The notes beneath the pieces are model-generated. The model was not told the DNA's origin and did no database searches. It saw nothing but the letters and a program-made list of their open reading frames with translations. DNA of 44,155 nucleotides from Phycisphaerae bacterium (GTDB lineage: Bacteria > Planctomycetota > Phycisphaerae > Phycisphaerales > Phycisphaeraceae), in assembly GCA_030426385.1 (NCBI GenBank), contig JAUHYI010000036.1:1-44155 (forward strand), written 5' to 3'. Every line of letters starts with the position of its first letter. Positions within the stretch are counted from its first letter, which is position 1. Both the position numbers and the translations under genes were made by a program. Positions 27,264 to 37,399 of the stretch are shown piece after piece.

Positions 27264-28189
27264 TAACTCTTCTCGGGTGTGACTTGTTTTATCTCGAACA
27301 ACTTGATTTTTGTCATTCGTACCTGTCGCAAAATAGCGAGAAATACGATCATAACAACATCCCCTCCCCTGTCCATCATCGGGGCGCAACTCTTGCCATA
27401 TAACTGTCCTATAACCAACCAATACCCTTCTATTTGCCGTTTTACAGGCCTTTCTATGCTTGCTCGATTTGTCGGACGAGAGGCACTCTCTCCCAGATCG
27501 CAGACTTGGCTACCATCCCACCATCGTACAATATTACCCTTTTTAACGAGGTTCTTCCCCGTACCCGTCGCTTGATCGATCATGGACCAGTCACGGGGGC
27601 CAGTCTCGGGCCAGTCTGAAAAACGATGCCATTTTACAATGCACCTCTCCCACCTGACTCGTCCCACTTCACCCATCCCACCTCGCCCATCCCACTTCAC
27701 CCACCCCACCGAATCGCCAAGGGCTAAATATCTCTGACTGACCTACCGACCGAATTTATCGCCTTGTACATATATGACTCACCGACGCGCGAATTTGTTC
27801 CCAGAATTATCGTGGGCGTTATCTGTTATACGAGCATCAAATTTTCAGGCATGCACACAGGCTTACACATTAGCACGCTTCTCACGCTCTTCTCGCTGAC
27901 TCATATCTCAAACCAATCCCGCTAAACATTCCTGCGTTAGCCGCCGTCCTTGGACGGCGCGACAGTACGACAGTACGACGCTTCAATGCAATCTCACATC
28001 GCCCAAGAGCAGCGGCTATGCAATCAAAATAGCGCACGTGATAATACACGTGTTTCTATAACGCACGTGTTTTTTGTGAAATTGGTATCAGAGCACATGA
28101 AACGCACTAGGTGCACGAGCGCACGAGATAGATCGCACCGCGCATCATGGCTTACCGCTGCGCCGAATCACATCCCATGCACCGATCGC
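27264..28189. other. Long non-coding region upstream of the importer
   Basis: No credible gene is seen in 926 bases. It contains, in order: a pyrimidine-rich tandem of CCCAYYTC-like units (about 27645-27711); a perfect hairpin CGCCGTCC-TT-GGACGGCG (27942-27959), followed by a short GACAGTACGACAGTACGAC tandem; and three CACGTG palindromes (28035-28069). Part of it must hold the importer promoter on the minus strand and the end of the secA transcript. I could not pick a convincing -35/-10 pair. Confidence 0.5.
27645..27711. repeat. Imperfect pyrimidine/purine tandem repeat
   Basis: The plus strand repeats units such as TCCCACTTCACCCA about every 20 bp, alternating with TCCCACCTCGCCCA. The minus strand is therefore a series of GGG runs, able in principle to form a G-quadruplex or triplex. 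It lies about 380 bp upstream of the importer start. Confidence 0.7.
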
Positions 28190-31100
28190 TCATCGCCGCT
28201 TGCGTTTCTTGGGACTACTACTGCGACCCTTGCTGCCACTCGACGATTCACGCGATGCCGCCGCCCGCCGTGCTTTGCGCGTCATGGCCCGCTCACGATC
28301 GCCACCATCGCTGCCCGCGCGATTGGCCGCATCCTGATCCGCCTGTTGCTGGGCTGTCGGTGCAGGTGCGCCCCGGCCGATCGCGCTGCCCGCCTCATCC
28401 TTGCGCGCTTCCGCATTGTCATACACATTGCGCTGCTGCACATTCGGCGTCAGCTTCGCACGGAAAATCAATTCCGTCACGCGTTCCTGGATCACCTGTT
28501 GCATCGATGCAAAATGCGACGCACCTTCTCGCTTGTACTCGATACGCGGATCCTTCTCTGCATACCCACGCAAACCCACCGAATCCTTCAACTGGTCCAT
28601 CGCATACAGATGGTCCTTCCACGCACCATCGAGAATCTGCAACAACACAAAACGTTCCAGCCGCGTCAACTCCGAACGATACATCCGCCGTCCAATGGCC
28701 ATCAGCGCATCACGACTCAGATCATCCTCAGGCATCACTTCCTGCCCCAATCGTTGCCGTGCCCAGGCCGACAGACTTTCCGCATCCTTATGCTCAGCCA
28801 TCGCACCATCGATCAACTTCGCCAACCGGTCGCCGTTCAACCATTCCCGAGCGTCGGCCACCAGTTCTGTTCGCAAATCAGCACGCGATCGTGACATCAC
28901 CTGCTCGGGCGTCCAGCCTTTTTCGTAGCGATGATTCACCCATCGACACAACTCCGCCGCCGCCTGCGGGCCATCCTGCTGCGCCATCTGGAACGTCATA
29001 TCCAACGCAAACTCGATCGGATACACCACCTCACGTTCGGCATATTGCTCGCGTGATTTTTCCAGAATAATTTCAATCACACGTTCCTGTTGATCTTCGC
29101 GGCGCTCCGTGGCATCGCTTTGGATCACCGACAATTCCAGATCAACATCAAACTTCTGTTTCACCCAGTTCAGCAATTGCTTCTCGCCATACGCAGGCTC
29201 AAGATACAGCGCAACGCCATCCAGTTTCTTCTTATCAATCTGTTCATGCGCTGCTTCAACCAGCACCTGTTTCACCTCATCCGGATTCATCTTTCGCACT
29301 TGGTTTTGCTTCAGATCAACACTGAATCGACTCATCGCCCATTGCGACAAACCACGCAAATCCCATTCGTCCGGCGGAATATCATTCGACATATATTCGC
29401 CAAGCGTCACGTCCACAATCTGTACGGCTTCGGACCGCGCATCCTTACGAATCGTCTTGTGCAGATCGTCAATTTCATCCGCTTTGTAATTCACCAGTCG
29501 CAATGGATCGACACTGATATCCAGATTCTGACGACACCATTCGGCAATCTGCGTCGCCACGTAATCGCGAGCCAGATACAGATTCACCGCATCCTCAACC
29601 GCGCCGCCGATGTAATCAAAAATGATGTCTTCCACATCGTGACCATCGAGTACCGCTTGCCGCGTACCGTAAAACGCACCACGTTGAAACTCCATCACTT
29701 CGTCGTATTCCAGCAGGTTTTTACGGATTTGATAGTTGCGTTCTTCAACTTTCCGCTGCGCTCGCTCGACACTTTTGGTAATCCAACGATGCTCAATCGC
29801 GTCGCCTTCCTTCATGCCCAGTTTCGATAACGCGGTCATCGTCGTCTTGCCCGCAAACATTTTCATCAGGTCGTCTTCCAGGCTGATGAAAAATCGCGAC
29901 GATCCGCGATCACCCTGCCGACCCGCACGACCGCGCAACTGGTTATCGATACGCCGCGACTCATGCCGCTCCGTACCGATGATATGCAACCCGCCCATGC
30001 GTTCAATCGAGGTCCAGATTTTCAATCGATGCAACAGGAAATTCGGCACCTGATCCAGATACGCCGTCAATTCATCGATCGACATCGTGGCCGGGTCACC
30101 TCGATCAACATACGCATATTTTTCTACCCACACTGCGAACAGGTCACGCTTCAATTCATCCAGCGTTCGCTCTTCCGATTCTTTGCCTTTCAATTTCAAC
30201 GTCACCGCGGCCTGATGCCGATAGCTTTTCTCGATCAAAACTTCATCCGACATATCCACCTTCGCATCGCGTGGCAACAGATTGCGCTGTTGCCAGTGAC
30301 GCACCAGTTTCTCACGATCGATGGATAACAACTTGATGTCCGTACCACGACCGGCCATGTTCGTGGCGATCATCACCGCCCCAAGCTCGCCCGCATCCGA
30401 CACGATCGCTGATTCGCGCTCGTGCTGTTTCGCGTTCAACACTGCATGCTGGATGCCGTGCTTTTTGGTGAGTTTTTGCGATAAAAACTCGCTTTTTTCC
30501 ACGCTGGTCGTCCCCACCAGCACGGGCCGACCCACGTCATGCGACAGCTTTACCTCATCGAGAATCGCGTCCCATTTATCCTTGCCCGACAGGTAAATCA
30601 GGTCATTACGATCATCGCGAATCACGGGCACGTTCGTCGGAATACATAACACTTCCAGATCGTAAATTTCGCCGAACTCGGTCGCTTCGGTGATCGCGGT
30701 GCCGGTCATGCCCGCGCGTCGTTTGTACAACTTGAAATAGTTCTGAATCGTCACCGTTGCCATCGTCTGAGTTTCTTGTTTGATCTCCACGCGCTCTTTC
30801 GATTCCACGGCCTGATGCAAACCATCCGACCACTGCCGCCCCACCATCAACCGACCAGTGAACTCGTCCACAATGATGACTTCATTGTTCTGCACCACGT
30901 AATCTTTATCACGCTGGTAAATCACATGGGCCCGCAATGCATTTTCCAACAGATGCGGAAAATCCATGTTGTTGCCCACGTAGAACGAACCGATGTTGGC
31001 AATCTTCTGCGCTTCAGCCACGCCTTCGTGCGTCAGGTGTGATGCTTTTTTCTCACGCTCGACTTCGTAGTATTGCGTGTACTGGTCGCGTTCGGCTTCC

Positions 31101-32236
31101 AGTTGCGGTAGCTTCTCTTGCAGCTGTTTAATCTCGTCGCGCATTTCGTTGGCTTTGGCTTTGTCGCGACTGTTGCGCACATCACCTTCCAAACCCTTGA
31201 GACGCATCAGGCTTTGTTCAACCTGCAACTCGGCCTGGTCCCACAATTTTTGCTGCTCCATCAGATGCCGCGCCACCTGATCCGCCAATCCGTAACGCGG
31301 AGCATCATCATGCGCCGGGCCTGAGATAATCAACGGCGTGCGTGCCTCATCGATCAGGATCGAATCCACCTCGTCGATGATCACGAAATCCCGACGCTTT
31401 TGCATTTGTTCTTCGGTCGACAATTTCATGTTGTCACGCAGGTAATCGAACCCGAATTCGCTGTTTGTGCCGTATAAAACGTCGCATTCATACGCCTGTT
31501 TTTTCATCTGCGGGGGCTGCGAATGGAACGGATGAATCGCACCGACCGTCAGCCCCAGATGCAGGTAAAACGGAAATACCCAATCCCGGTCACGCTGTAC
31601 CAGGTAGTCGTTAACCGTCACCACATGGCATTGCAGACTTTCCACGCAGGCCACGTAACAGGCCAACGGTGCGACGATTGTTTTACCCTCACCGGTTTTC
31701 ATTTCCGCGATGCGACCCTCACCCAACACCATACCGCCGATCAATTGCACATCGAACGGACGCGCTCGAAACGGCGGACGCGATTGCGGATAAATTTCCC
31801 GAACTGCGTCGTAGATCTCATTGGGAATCGCCACCTGCTGCCACGGCGGTGCTGGCTCGCCACCCATCACTTCCTTGGGTTCCAACCCCTCGCATTCGCC
31901 CTTGATGCGTTCATACACCGGCTGCAAATGACTCGGCAATTGCGACGCATCGAAATTATATTCCGGGTTGAAAATGTTACGGATACCCACCGCCCGATCC
32001 ATCACCTCTCGCGCGACGGCTAACACTTCAGGCAATACTTCCTGTACCGGCGTGCCTCCGGCTATCGTTGCGCGAAACTCTTCGGTTTTGACGGCCAACT
32101 GCTCGTCGGTCAATAACCGAACCTCCGGCTCGAGCGCGTTGATCTGTTCCACGCGGCGGTAATAGGTTTTGAGCAACCGATCGTTGCGCGTGCCGAATAT
32201 TTTTGTAAAACTTTTGCTGAGCGTACCAATGACCAT
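28190..32236 (-). CDS. secA: Protein translocase ATPase SecA, enlarged form
   Basis: SecA drives preproteins through SecYEG. The ATG at 32236 has GGAG eight bases upstream and is preferred over the one 21 bases earlier. The protein is 1348 residues (E. coli SecA has 901). Core motifs are present: AEMKTGEGKT (near 178-186), IIDEVDSILIDEARTPLIISG, NMAGRGTDIKL, ERHESRRIDNQLRGRAGRQGD, and the helical-wing region with GYAEKDPRIEYKREG. Extra segments lie before the Walker A motif (about 70 residues), in the preprotein crosslinking domain (a charged coiled-coil), between NMAGRGTDI and GGLHIIG, and across the helical scaffold (about 200 residues). The C-terminus lacks the cysteine-rich zinc motif that binds SecB and instead ends in a Ser/Lys/Arg tail. 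Confidence 0.95.
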   Translation of the reverse strand: MVIGTLSKSFTKIFGTRNDRLLKTYYRRVEQINALEPEVRLLTDEQLAVKTEEFRATIAGGTPVQEVLPEVLAVAREVMDRAVGIRNIFNPEYNFDASQLPSHLQPVYERIKGECEGLEPKEVMGGEPAPPWQQVAIPNEIYDAVREIYPQSRPPFRARPFDVQLIGGMVLGEGRIAEMKTGEGKTIVAPLACYVACVESLQCHVVTVNDYLVQRDRDWVFPFYLHLGLTVGAIHPFHSQPPQMKKQAYECDVLYGTNSEFGFDYLRDNMKLSTEEQMQKRRDFVIIDEVDSILIDEARTPLIISGPAHDDAPRYGLADQVARHLMEQQKLWDQAELQVEQSLMRLKGLEGDVRNSRDKAKANEMRDEIKQLQEKLPQLEAERDQYTQYYEVEREKKASHLTHEGVAEAQKIANIGSFYVGNNMDFPHLLENALRAHVIYQRDKDYVVQNNEVIIVDEFTGRLMVGRQWSDGLHQAVESKERVEIKQETQTMATVTIQNYFKLYKRRAGMTGTAITEATEFGEIYDLEVLCIPTNVPVIRDDRNDLIYLSGKDKWDAILDEVKLSHDVGRPVLVGTTSVEKSEFLSQKLTKKHGIQHAVLNAKQHERESAIVSDAGELGAVMIATNMAGRGTDIKLLSIDREKLVRHWQQRNLLPRDAKVDMSDEVLIEKSYRHQAAVTLKLKGKESEERTLDELKRDLFAVWVEKYAYVDRGDPATMSIDELTAYLDQVPNFLLHRLKIWTSIERMGGLHIIGTERHESRRIDNQLRGRAGRQGDRGSSRFFISLEDDLMKMFAGKTTMTALSKLGMKEGDAIEHRWITKSVERAQRKVEERNYQIRKNLLEYDEVMEFQRGAFYGTRQAVLDGHDVEDIIFDYIGGAVEDAVNLYLARDYVATQIAEWCRQNLDISVDPLRLVNYKADEIDDLHKTIRKDARSEAVQIVDVTLGEYMSNDIPPDEWDLRGLSQWAMSRFSVDLKQNQVRKMNPDEVKQVLVEAAHEQIDKKKLDGVALYLEPAYGEKQLLNWVKQKFDVDLELSVIQSDATERREDQQERVIEIILEKSREQYAEREVVYPIEFALDMTFQMAQQDGPQAAAELCRWVNHRYEKGWTPEQVMSRSRADLRTELVADAREWLNGDRLAKLIDGAMAEHKDAESLSAWARQRLGQEVMPEDDLSRDALMAIGRRMYRSELTRLERFVLLQILDGAWKDHLYAMDQLKDSVGLRGYAEKDPRIEYKREGASHFASMQQVIQERVTELIFRAKLTPNVQQRNVYDNAEARKDEAGSAIGRGAPAPTAQQQADQDAANRAGSDGGDRERAMTRKARRAAASRESSSGSKGRSSSPKKRKRR

Positions 32237-32250
32237 CGAAAAATCTCCGT

Positions 32251-32264
32251 CCGGCATAGGCCGG
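32251..32264 (-). promoter_or_regulatory. Hairpin just upstream of the secA ribosome site
   Basis: CCGGC-CTAT-GCCGG on the minus strand forms a perfect five-pair stem ending two bases before the CGGAG of secA. It could affect secA translation. It is short, so chance is possible. Confidence 0.3.
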
Positions 32265-32388
32265 TGACGTAGGGAATTTTGAAAAAATCAAACCATCAAA
32301 TTGGAATGGAAAAAATTACCGATGCGATCACGTCAATACGATCTGTTTGGATGAATGACATGATCCGCCTGTGTGACAACGACACCAA

Positions 32389-32847
32389 TCACACTAGCGA
32401 CATCGGCGGCGGCAGATGGGTCCAATGCACAGGCACCCCATGATGACGATCAATGTGGGCTTCCGACTGATTCGGAGCCAACCTGGTCGCCAGTTGCAAC
32501 TGATGGGCAAAGCGCTGTCCTGACGTGGTGGGCACGACGGCGTGATGGTAATTACCCCCGCTCAATCCCCTCGCTAACCCTCCACCTAACCCCCCGCTTA
32601 ACCCATTCAATTCACGCGCGGCCTGAGCCAATTCGTCCAACCATCGCGATACATTCACCGATTCAGACGATGACAAAGCCCCACGATCAGCCACAGCCCG
32701 ACCCACACCGGCCGTGGGCATGGCCCCCAGACAGACCACCGCCACACCAGCCACGCCCATAACGAGCAGGACCGATGACACCGGCGAAGCAGATTTTCGT
32801 GCGGGCTTAAACGTACTCACTCTTACATTATCGACAGACGCAAGCAT
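32389..32847 (-). CDS. Small membrane or secreted protein upstream of secA, triple-proline C-terminus
   Basis: I do not recognise this 152-residue protein as a family. It has a short basic N-terminus, one hydrophobic segment (about residues 24-47) able to act as signal peptide or anchor, a Gly/Leu-rich middle (near 82-97), and an unusual end: HWTHLPPPMSLV. Codon use is like that of its neighbours, and GAGG lies about nine bases upstream of the ATG, so it is probably a real gene. It is on the same strand as secA, ending 152 bases before the secA start. The position and build recall SecM, the secretion monitor upstream of secA in enterobacteria, but the SecM arrest motif is absent. The comparison is an inference. 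Confidence 0.55.
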   Translation of the reverse strand: MLASVDNVRVSTFKPARKSASPVSSVLLVMGVAGVAVVCLGAMPTAGVGRAVADRGALSSSESVNVSRWLDELAQAARELNGLSGGLGGGLARGLSGGNYHHAVVPTTSGQRFAHQLQLATRLAPNQSEAHIDRHHGVPVHWTHLPPPMSLV

Positions 32848-33366
32848 TCAGGTCAAACCTCGTTGGAAATTTTATTCCCCCCCCACATTTCCCCACGATA
32901 TCTAACCTCTCACATAAATCGGCACGCATTCGCGCCGACGCCGTCGGCGGGTTATTCAAAACATTTCGCGTGGCGTTCGCAATGCCCCCATCGACAAACC
33001 TGGAAAAACGCGGTGAACGCGGGGAACGCGGTGGGTGGGGGGGGGAGGGGTGGCAGAACTGTCAGACATATTAGCCTCGCCTGCCAAGCTGACAGCACGC
33101 ACTGTGTCGGCCGCCGCTGGCGACTTCCTGAACCAAATCCGTTAAACATTGCTATTGCATGACTTATCACGCCTATGCCATGCATGACAGCCGTGCGAAT
33201 GTTGGGTTGCGAGTGTGGTATCGGGCTTGCATAATCCTCTGTCACGCTATTTGGCTGACCTGAGACCAGGATTGGCGACGGGATTGGCCCAATGCGTGAC
33301 GTGACTCAAAAACTGACTCTTTACTTATTTGTATAGCAACCCCATATTCACTGGAGTGAACCTGAC
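32848..33366. other. Divergent non-coding region between the secA side and groEL1
   Basis: About 520 bases without a credible gene. It contains a C8 run (32877-32884), a 9-bp tandem of AACGCGGKG units running into G-rich DNA (33010-33050, including G9 at 33037-33045), and an inverted pair CTGTCAG/CTGACAG (33059-33095). GGAG at 33353-33356 serves groEL1. I saw no CIRCE element (TTAGCACTC-N9-GAGTGCTAA). CCCCATAT at 33341-33348 resembles the -10 of heat-shock sigma-32 promoters but lacks a good -35. Confidence 0.5.
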
Positions 33367-35085
33367 ATGGCCGTGAAGGAACTAGCATTCGAAATTGACG
33401 CCCGTAAAAAGCTGCTCAGCGGCGTGGAAAAATTGGCCCGCGCGGTCAAAAGCACACTCGGCCCCCGTGGTCGTAACGCGGTGCTCGACAAAAGCTGGGG
33501 CGGCCCCACCGTCACCAAGGACGGCGTGAGCGTCGCTGAAGAAATCGAGCTGCGAGACAAGACCGAAAACATGGGTGCCCAACTGGTCAAAGAAGCGGCC
33601 AGCAAAACATCCGACAAGGCTGGCGACGGCACCACCACCAGCACCGTGCTCGCTGAGGCGCTGTTCAAGCATGGCCTGCGTCAGGTTACCGCAGGCGTCG
33701 ACGCCAACGCGTTGGTGCGTGGCATGAAGAAAGCCGTCGACGTGGTCGTGGCTGAAATCCACAAACAGGCCAAGCCGATCAGCGATAAAAAAGACATACA
33801 GAACGTCGCTTCGATCAGTGCCAACAACGATCCGGAAATCGGCAAGATCATGGCCGACGCTTTCGACCGCGTGGGCAAAGACGGCGTCATCACCGTCGAA
33901 GAAGGCAAGGGCCTGGAAACCTACGTCGATGTTGTCGAAGGCATGCAGTTTGACCGCGGCTACCTCTCGCCTAACTTCGTCACCGATCAAGACAACATGG
34001 TCGCTGAATTTGATAAGTGCCTTGTGCTGATTTTTGAAGACAAGATCAGCTCCGTGCAGAAGCTCGTGCCCCTGCTGGAAAAAATCCAACAGTCGAAAAA
34101 ACCATTGCTCATCATTGCCGAAGACATCGAAGGCGAAGCCCTGGCGATGTTGGTCGTCAACAAACTGCGTGGCGTGTTGAACGTGTGTACCGTCAAAGCC
34201 CCAGGCTACGGCGATCGTCGCAAAGCAATGCTCGGCGACTTGGCCGTGCTCACCGGCGGCGAAGCGATCATGAAAGATCTGGGCATCGAACTGGACAAGG
34301 TTGAAATCGGTCAACTCGGTCTGGCCAAGAAAGTCACGATCACTGCCGACACCACGACGATCATCGAAGGTGCTGGCGACAGCAAAGCCATCCAGGGACG
34401 CATCGCACAGATCCGTCGTGAAATCGAAACCACGACCAGCGATTACGACCGCGAAAAATTGCAGGAACGTCTGGCCAAGCTGGCTGGCGGCGTGGCACAG
34501 ATCAACGTCGGTGCCGGTTCCGAAGCGGAACTCAAAGAAAAGAAAGCACGCGTCGAAGATGCATTGCACGCCACCCGCGCTGCAGTCGAAGAAGGCGTGG
34601 TCCCCGGCGGCGGCGTCAGTTTCATCCGCGCACTCAAGGCTTTGGGCAAACTGAACATCACCGATCACGATGAACAGGCGGGCGTCGAATCCGTCAAGCA
34701 AGCGTTGGAAATCCCACTCAAAACCATTGCTGACAATGCGGGCGAACGCGGTACCGTGGTCGTTCGCAAAGTGGCTGACGGCAAAGGCACCTTCGGGTTC
34801 AACGCCCTGTCATTGCAATACGGCGACCTGGTCGCTGATGGCGTGATCACCCCAGCCAAGGTCGATCGCACCGCGTTGGAAAACGCCATGAGTGTGGCCA
34901 GCCTGTTGCTCTCATGCGACTGCGTCATCACCGATGCCCCATCCGATGAACCGGCGGGCGGCCCCGGCGGCGACATGGGCGGTATGGGTGGCATGGGTGG
35001 TATGGGCGGCGGCATGCCCGGTATGGGTGGCATGGGCGGAATGGGTGGTATGGGCGGCATGGGTGGCATGCCCGGCATGATGTAA
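33367..35085 (+). CDS. groL: Chaperonin GroEL, copy 1, with long GGM tail
   Basis: A 572-residue 60-kDa chaperonin that folds proteins in an ATP-driven cage with GroES. Landmarks: [13 protein letters not shown], the ATP site GDGTTT near residue 86, [18 protein letters not shown], and the [10 protein letters not shown] segment near 410. The C-terminus is a long run of Gly-Gly-Met units (about residues 535-572), longer than the usual (GGM)4. The tail faces the cavity and helps folding. GGAG lies ten bases before the ATG. It is followed by groES and a second groEL. Confidence 0.97.
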   Translation: MAVKELAFEIDARKKLLSGVEKLARAVKSTLGPRGRNAVLDKSWGGPTVTKDGVSVAEEIELRDKTENMGAQLVKEAASKTSDKAGDGTTTSTVLAEALFKHGLRQVTAGVDANALVRGMKKAVDVVVAEIHKQAKPISDKKDIQNVASISANNDPEIGKIMADAFDRVGKDGVITVEEGKGLETYVDVVEGMQFDRGYLSPNFVTDQDNMVAEFDKCLVLIFEDKISSVQKLVPLLEKIQQSKKPLLIIAEDIEGEALAMLVVNKLRGVLNVCTVKAPGYGDRRKAMLGDLAVLTGGEAIMKDLGIELDKVEIGQLGLAKKVTITADTTTIIEGAGDSKAIQGRIAQIRREIETTTSDYDREKLQERLAKLAGGVAQINVGAGSEAELKEKKARVEDALHATRAAVEEGVVPGGGVSFIRALKALGKLNITDHDEQAGVESVKQALEIPLKTIADNAGERGTVVVRKVADGKGTFGFNALSLQYGDLVADGVITPAKVDRTALENAMSVASLLLSCDCVITDAPSDEPAGGPGGDMGGMGGMGGMGGGMPGMGGMGGMGGMGGMGGMPGMM

Positions 35086-35213
35086 CCCCCCGCCCCCCAC
35101 CGCCCCACGTTTCCCTTGGTTTTATGTAGACGAGATGTGATGTGGCCGAGTTTGGCCATGTGATTGAAATTACAAACACGAAGTAACCTAATTAAGTTGA
35201 CGAGATTTTTATT

Positions 35214-35501
35214 ATGAGTATCAAACCCCTGGACGAACGCGTCCTGATCAAGCCGACCGAACCCGAAACCCGCACCGCCAGTGGCATTTACTTGCCCGAA
35301 GGCGCTGCTGAAAAACCGATGACCGGCACGATTGTCGCGATGGGTCCTGGCAAATTAAATGATGATGGTTCGCGTACGCCGTTGACGTTGAAAAAAGGCG
35401 ACACGGTAATCTACGGCAAGTATGCCGGCAGCGAAGTTGACATCAAAGGCGTAGAACACAAGATCTGCCGAGCGAGCGAACTGCTGGGCGTGATTGAGTA
35501 A
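35214..35501 (+). CDS. groS: Co-chaperonin GroES
   Basis: A 95-residue GroES with the family hallmarks: IKPLDERVLIKPTEPE at the start, the mobile loop ETRTASGIYLPEGAAEKP, the roof region, and GEVDIKG-like KYAGSEVDIKGVEHKICRASELLGVIE at the end. It caps the GroEL ring. It lies between the two groEL genes, 128 bases after the first. The gap contains a C-rich stretch right after the groEL1 stop. Confidence 0.97.
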   Translation: MSIKPLDERVLIKPTEPETRTASGIYLPEGAAEKPMTGTIVAMGPGKLNDDGSRTPLTLKKGDTVIYGKYAGSEVDIKGVEHKICRASELLGVIE

Positions 35502-35534
35502 ACCTGAATTTCTGCAAATTTAACCCTGAATTAT

Positions 35535-35688
35535 TTAGCCGCAGATGGACGCAGATAAACGCAGATGAGAAAACAAAAAAATTGAATCGCTTACTTAAGG
35601 TTCACACACACAATTGAACCTTGCGACGAATTGGCAGACAATTCAATTTGATTTTTATCTGCGTTCATCCGCGTTTATCTGCGGCTAA
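35535..35688. mobile_element. About 155-bp palindromic MITE-like element
   Basis: The ends are inverted copies of a decamer-built repeat: TTAGCC then GCAGATGGAC GCAGATAAAC on the left (35535-35560), and GCGTTTATCT GCGGCTAAA on the right (35671-35689). Inside are two further inverted pairs, AATTGAAT/ATTCAATT and AAGGTTC/GAACCTT (35597-35622), so the whole can fold as one long hairpin. The terminal repeat matches the repeats around the GxxExxY gene at 42715-43219. It fills the groES-groEL2 gap. The right end stops just before the groEL2 ribosome site. Confidence 0.75.
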
Positions 35689-35710
35689 AAAAACTTTGGA
35701 GCAATAGACG

Positions 35711-37324
35711 ATGGCAAGCAAACAAATGATGTTCGGCGATAAAGCGTCGGCACAACTCAAACTCGGTCTGGAACAACTCGCAGCAGCGGTGAAGGTCACG
35801 ATGGGACCGACCGGTCGCAACGTGGTGCTGCAAAAATCGTTCGGCTCGCCATCGGTGACCAAGGACGGCGTGAGCGTCGCCAAGGAAATCGAAGTGCCTG
35901 AGCCGTTCCAGAACATGGGCGTGCAAATGGTCGCAGAAGTGGCCAAAAAGACCGGCGATAAAGCGGGCGACGGAACCACCACCGCCACCGTGTTGGCTGA
36001 AGCGATCTATCGCGAAGGCCTGCGTCACGTAGCGGCCGGTGCGAATCCTATCGCACTCCAACGCGGGATCACCGCAGCGGCAGACGTCGCTGGCGAAGCG
36101 ATCAAAGCCATGGCCAAAAAGTGCAAAGGCAAAGAAGACCTGGCCAAAGTCGCCACGGTGTCAGCCAACCATGACGCGGAAATCGGCAACCTGATTGCTG
36201 AAGCGGTCGATAAAGTCGGTGCCGATGGCGTGGTCGAAGTCGAAGAAGGCAAAGCCGCCGAAACGACGTTGGCCTATGTCGAAGGCATGCAGTTCGACAA
36301 GGGTTACCTGTCGCCATACTTCATGACCGACGCGACGGATCAGGAATGCGTGCTGGAAGACGCGTTGATCCTGATCCATGAAAAGAAAATCAGCAACCTG
36401 GCCGACCTGTTGCCTTTGCTGAACAAAATTGCCACGGCCAATCGCCCGTTGGTGATCATTGCTGAAGACGTGGAAAATGAAGCGCTCGCAGCATTGGTTG
36501 TGAACCGTTTGCGTGGCGTGCTCAAAATCTGTGCGGTCAAAGCACCAGGCTTCGGCGATCGTCGTAAGGCCATGCTCGGCGATATCGCGGCCCTCACCGG
36601 CGGCGAATTCCTCAGCGAAGACCTCGGCCGAAAACTTGAAGACATCGAACTGTCTGAACTGGGCACAGCCAAGAAATTGGTTATCAGCAAAGACAACACC
36701 ACCATCATCGAAGGTGCTGGCAAAAAGGCTGACATCAAGGCTCGCATCGAACAGATTCGTAAACAGATCGAAGCAACGACCAGCGATTACGATCGCGAAA
36801 AATTGCAAGAACGTCTGGCGAAACTGACCGGCGGCGTAGCCATCCTCTACGTCGGTGCGATGACCGAAACCGCGATGAAAGAAAAGAAAGATCGCGTGGA
36901 CGACGCATTGCATGCCACCAAAGCAGCAGCTTTGGAAGGCTCAGTCCCCGGCGGCGGCGTGGCATTTTTGCGAGCTGTCGAAGCTGTTGACGCGGGCCGA
37001 TCCAAAGCCAAGGGCGACGACAAAATCGGCTACGACATCATCAAGCAAGCCTTGTTGGCACCCACGCGTCAGATCGTCGCCAACAGCGGCGAAGATGGCG
37101 ACGTGGTGGTGGACGAACTGCTGGCCAAGAAAGGCAGTGCAGGCTACAACGCCGCGACCGGCGAGTATGTCGACATGATCAAAGCGGGCATCATCGATCC
37201 GGCATTGGTGGCGCGTACCGCGCTGCTGCACGGTGCGAGTGTGGCCGGCCTGATGCTGACCACTGACGTGCTGATTACGGAATTGAAAGACGACGAAGAC
37301 GCTGTTGAAGGCGCGATTTCGTAA
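35711..37324 (+). CDS. Chaperonin GroEL, copy 2, without GGM tail
   Basis: A 537-residue GroEL paralogue with all core motifs ([51 protein letters not shown] near 413). It ends in an acidic [11 protein letters not shown] with no Gly-Met repeats. Loss of the tail usually marks a specialised paralogue. GGAG is ten bases upstream. A hairpin terminator follows at 37352-37375. It may form its own ring with the adjacent GroES or work on selected clients. Confidence 0.95.
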   Translation: MASKQMMFGDKASAQLKLGLEQLAAAVKVTMGPTGRNVVLQKSFGSPSVTKDGVSVAKEIEVPEPFQNMGVQMVAEVAKKTGDKAGDGTTTATVLAEAIYREGLRHVAAGANPIALQRGITAAADVAGEAIKAMAKKCKGKEDLAKVATVSANHDAEIGNLIAEAVDKVGADGVVEVEEGKAAETTLAYVEGMQFDKGYLSPYFMTDATDQECVLEDALILIHEKKISNLADLLPLLNKIATANRPLVIIAEDVENEALAALVVNRLRGVLKICAVKAPGFGDRRKAMLGDIAALTGGEFLSEDLGRKLEDIELSELGTAKKLVISKDNTTIIEGAGKKADIKARIEQIRKQIEATTSDYDREKLQERLAKLTGGVAILYVGAMTETAMKEKKDRVDDALHATKAAALEGSVPGGGVAFLRAVEAVDAGRSKAKGDDKIGYDIIKQALLAPTRQIVANSGEDGDVVVDELLAKKGSAGYNAATGEYVDMIKAGIIDPALVARTALLHGASVAGLMLTTDVLITELKDDEDAVEGAIS

Positions 37325-37351
37325 GCACGCATACGATTGATACAACACGAG

Positions 37352-37375
37352 CCCGGCAATTGAAAAATTGTCGGG
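37352..37375 (+). terminator. Hairpin after groEL2
   Basis: CCCGGCAATT (37352-37361) pairs with AATTGTCGGG (37366-37375) across a GAAA loop, with one G-T pair. Only two T follow, so it is a weak intrinsic terminator or an mRNA 3' stabiliser. Confidence 0.55.
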
Positions 37376-37399
37376 TTCATTAGACGAGCATTGCAAAGA

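Noticed and set aside
28035..28120. CRISPR-like array from repeated CACGTG and GCACGAG words
   Set aside because: The repeats are only six or seven bases, unevenly spaced (12 and 17), with no uniform spacers and no cas genes nearby.
32952..33245. Small open frames upstream of groEL1
   Set aside because: They run through G-run and tandem-repeat DNA and give Pro- or Gly-rich strings without a ribosome site.
33260..33366. CIRCE or sigma-32 control of groEL1
   Set aside because: No TTAGCACTC inverted repeat is present. CCCCATAT at 33341 alone, without a fitting -35, is too weak to call a heat-shock promoter.
33382..34701. Long minus-strand open frame opposite groEL1 (439 codons)
   Set aside because: It mirrors the strongly biased codons of groEL1 and has a low-complexity Phe/Asp/His composition. 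A similar shadow lies opposite groEL2.
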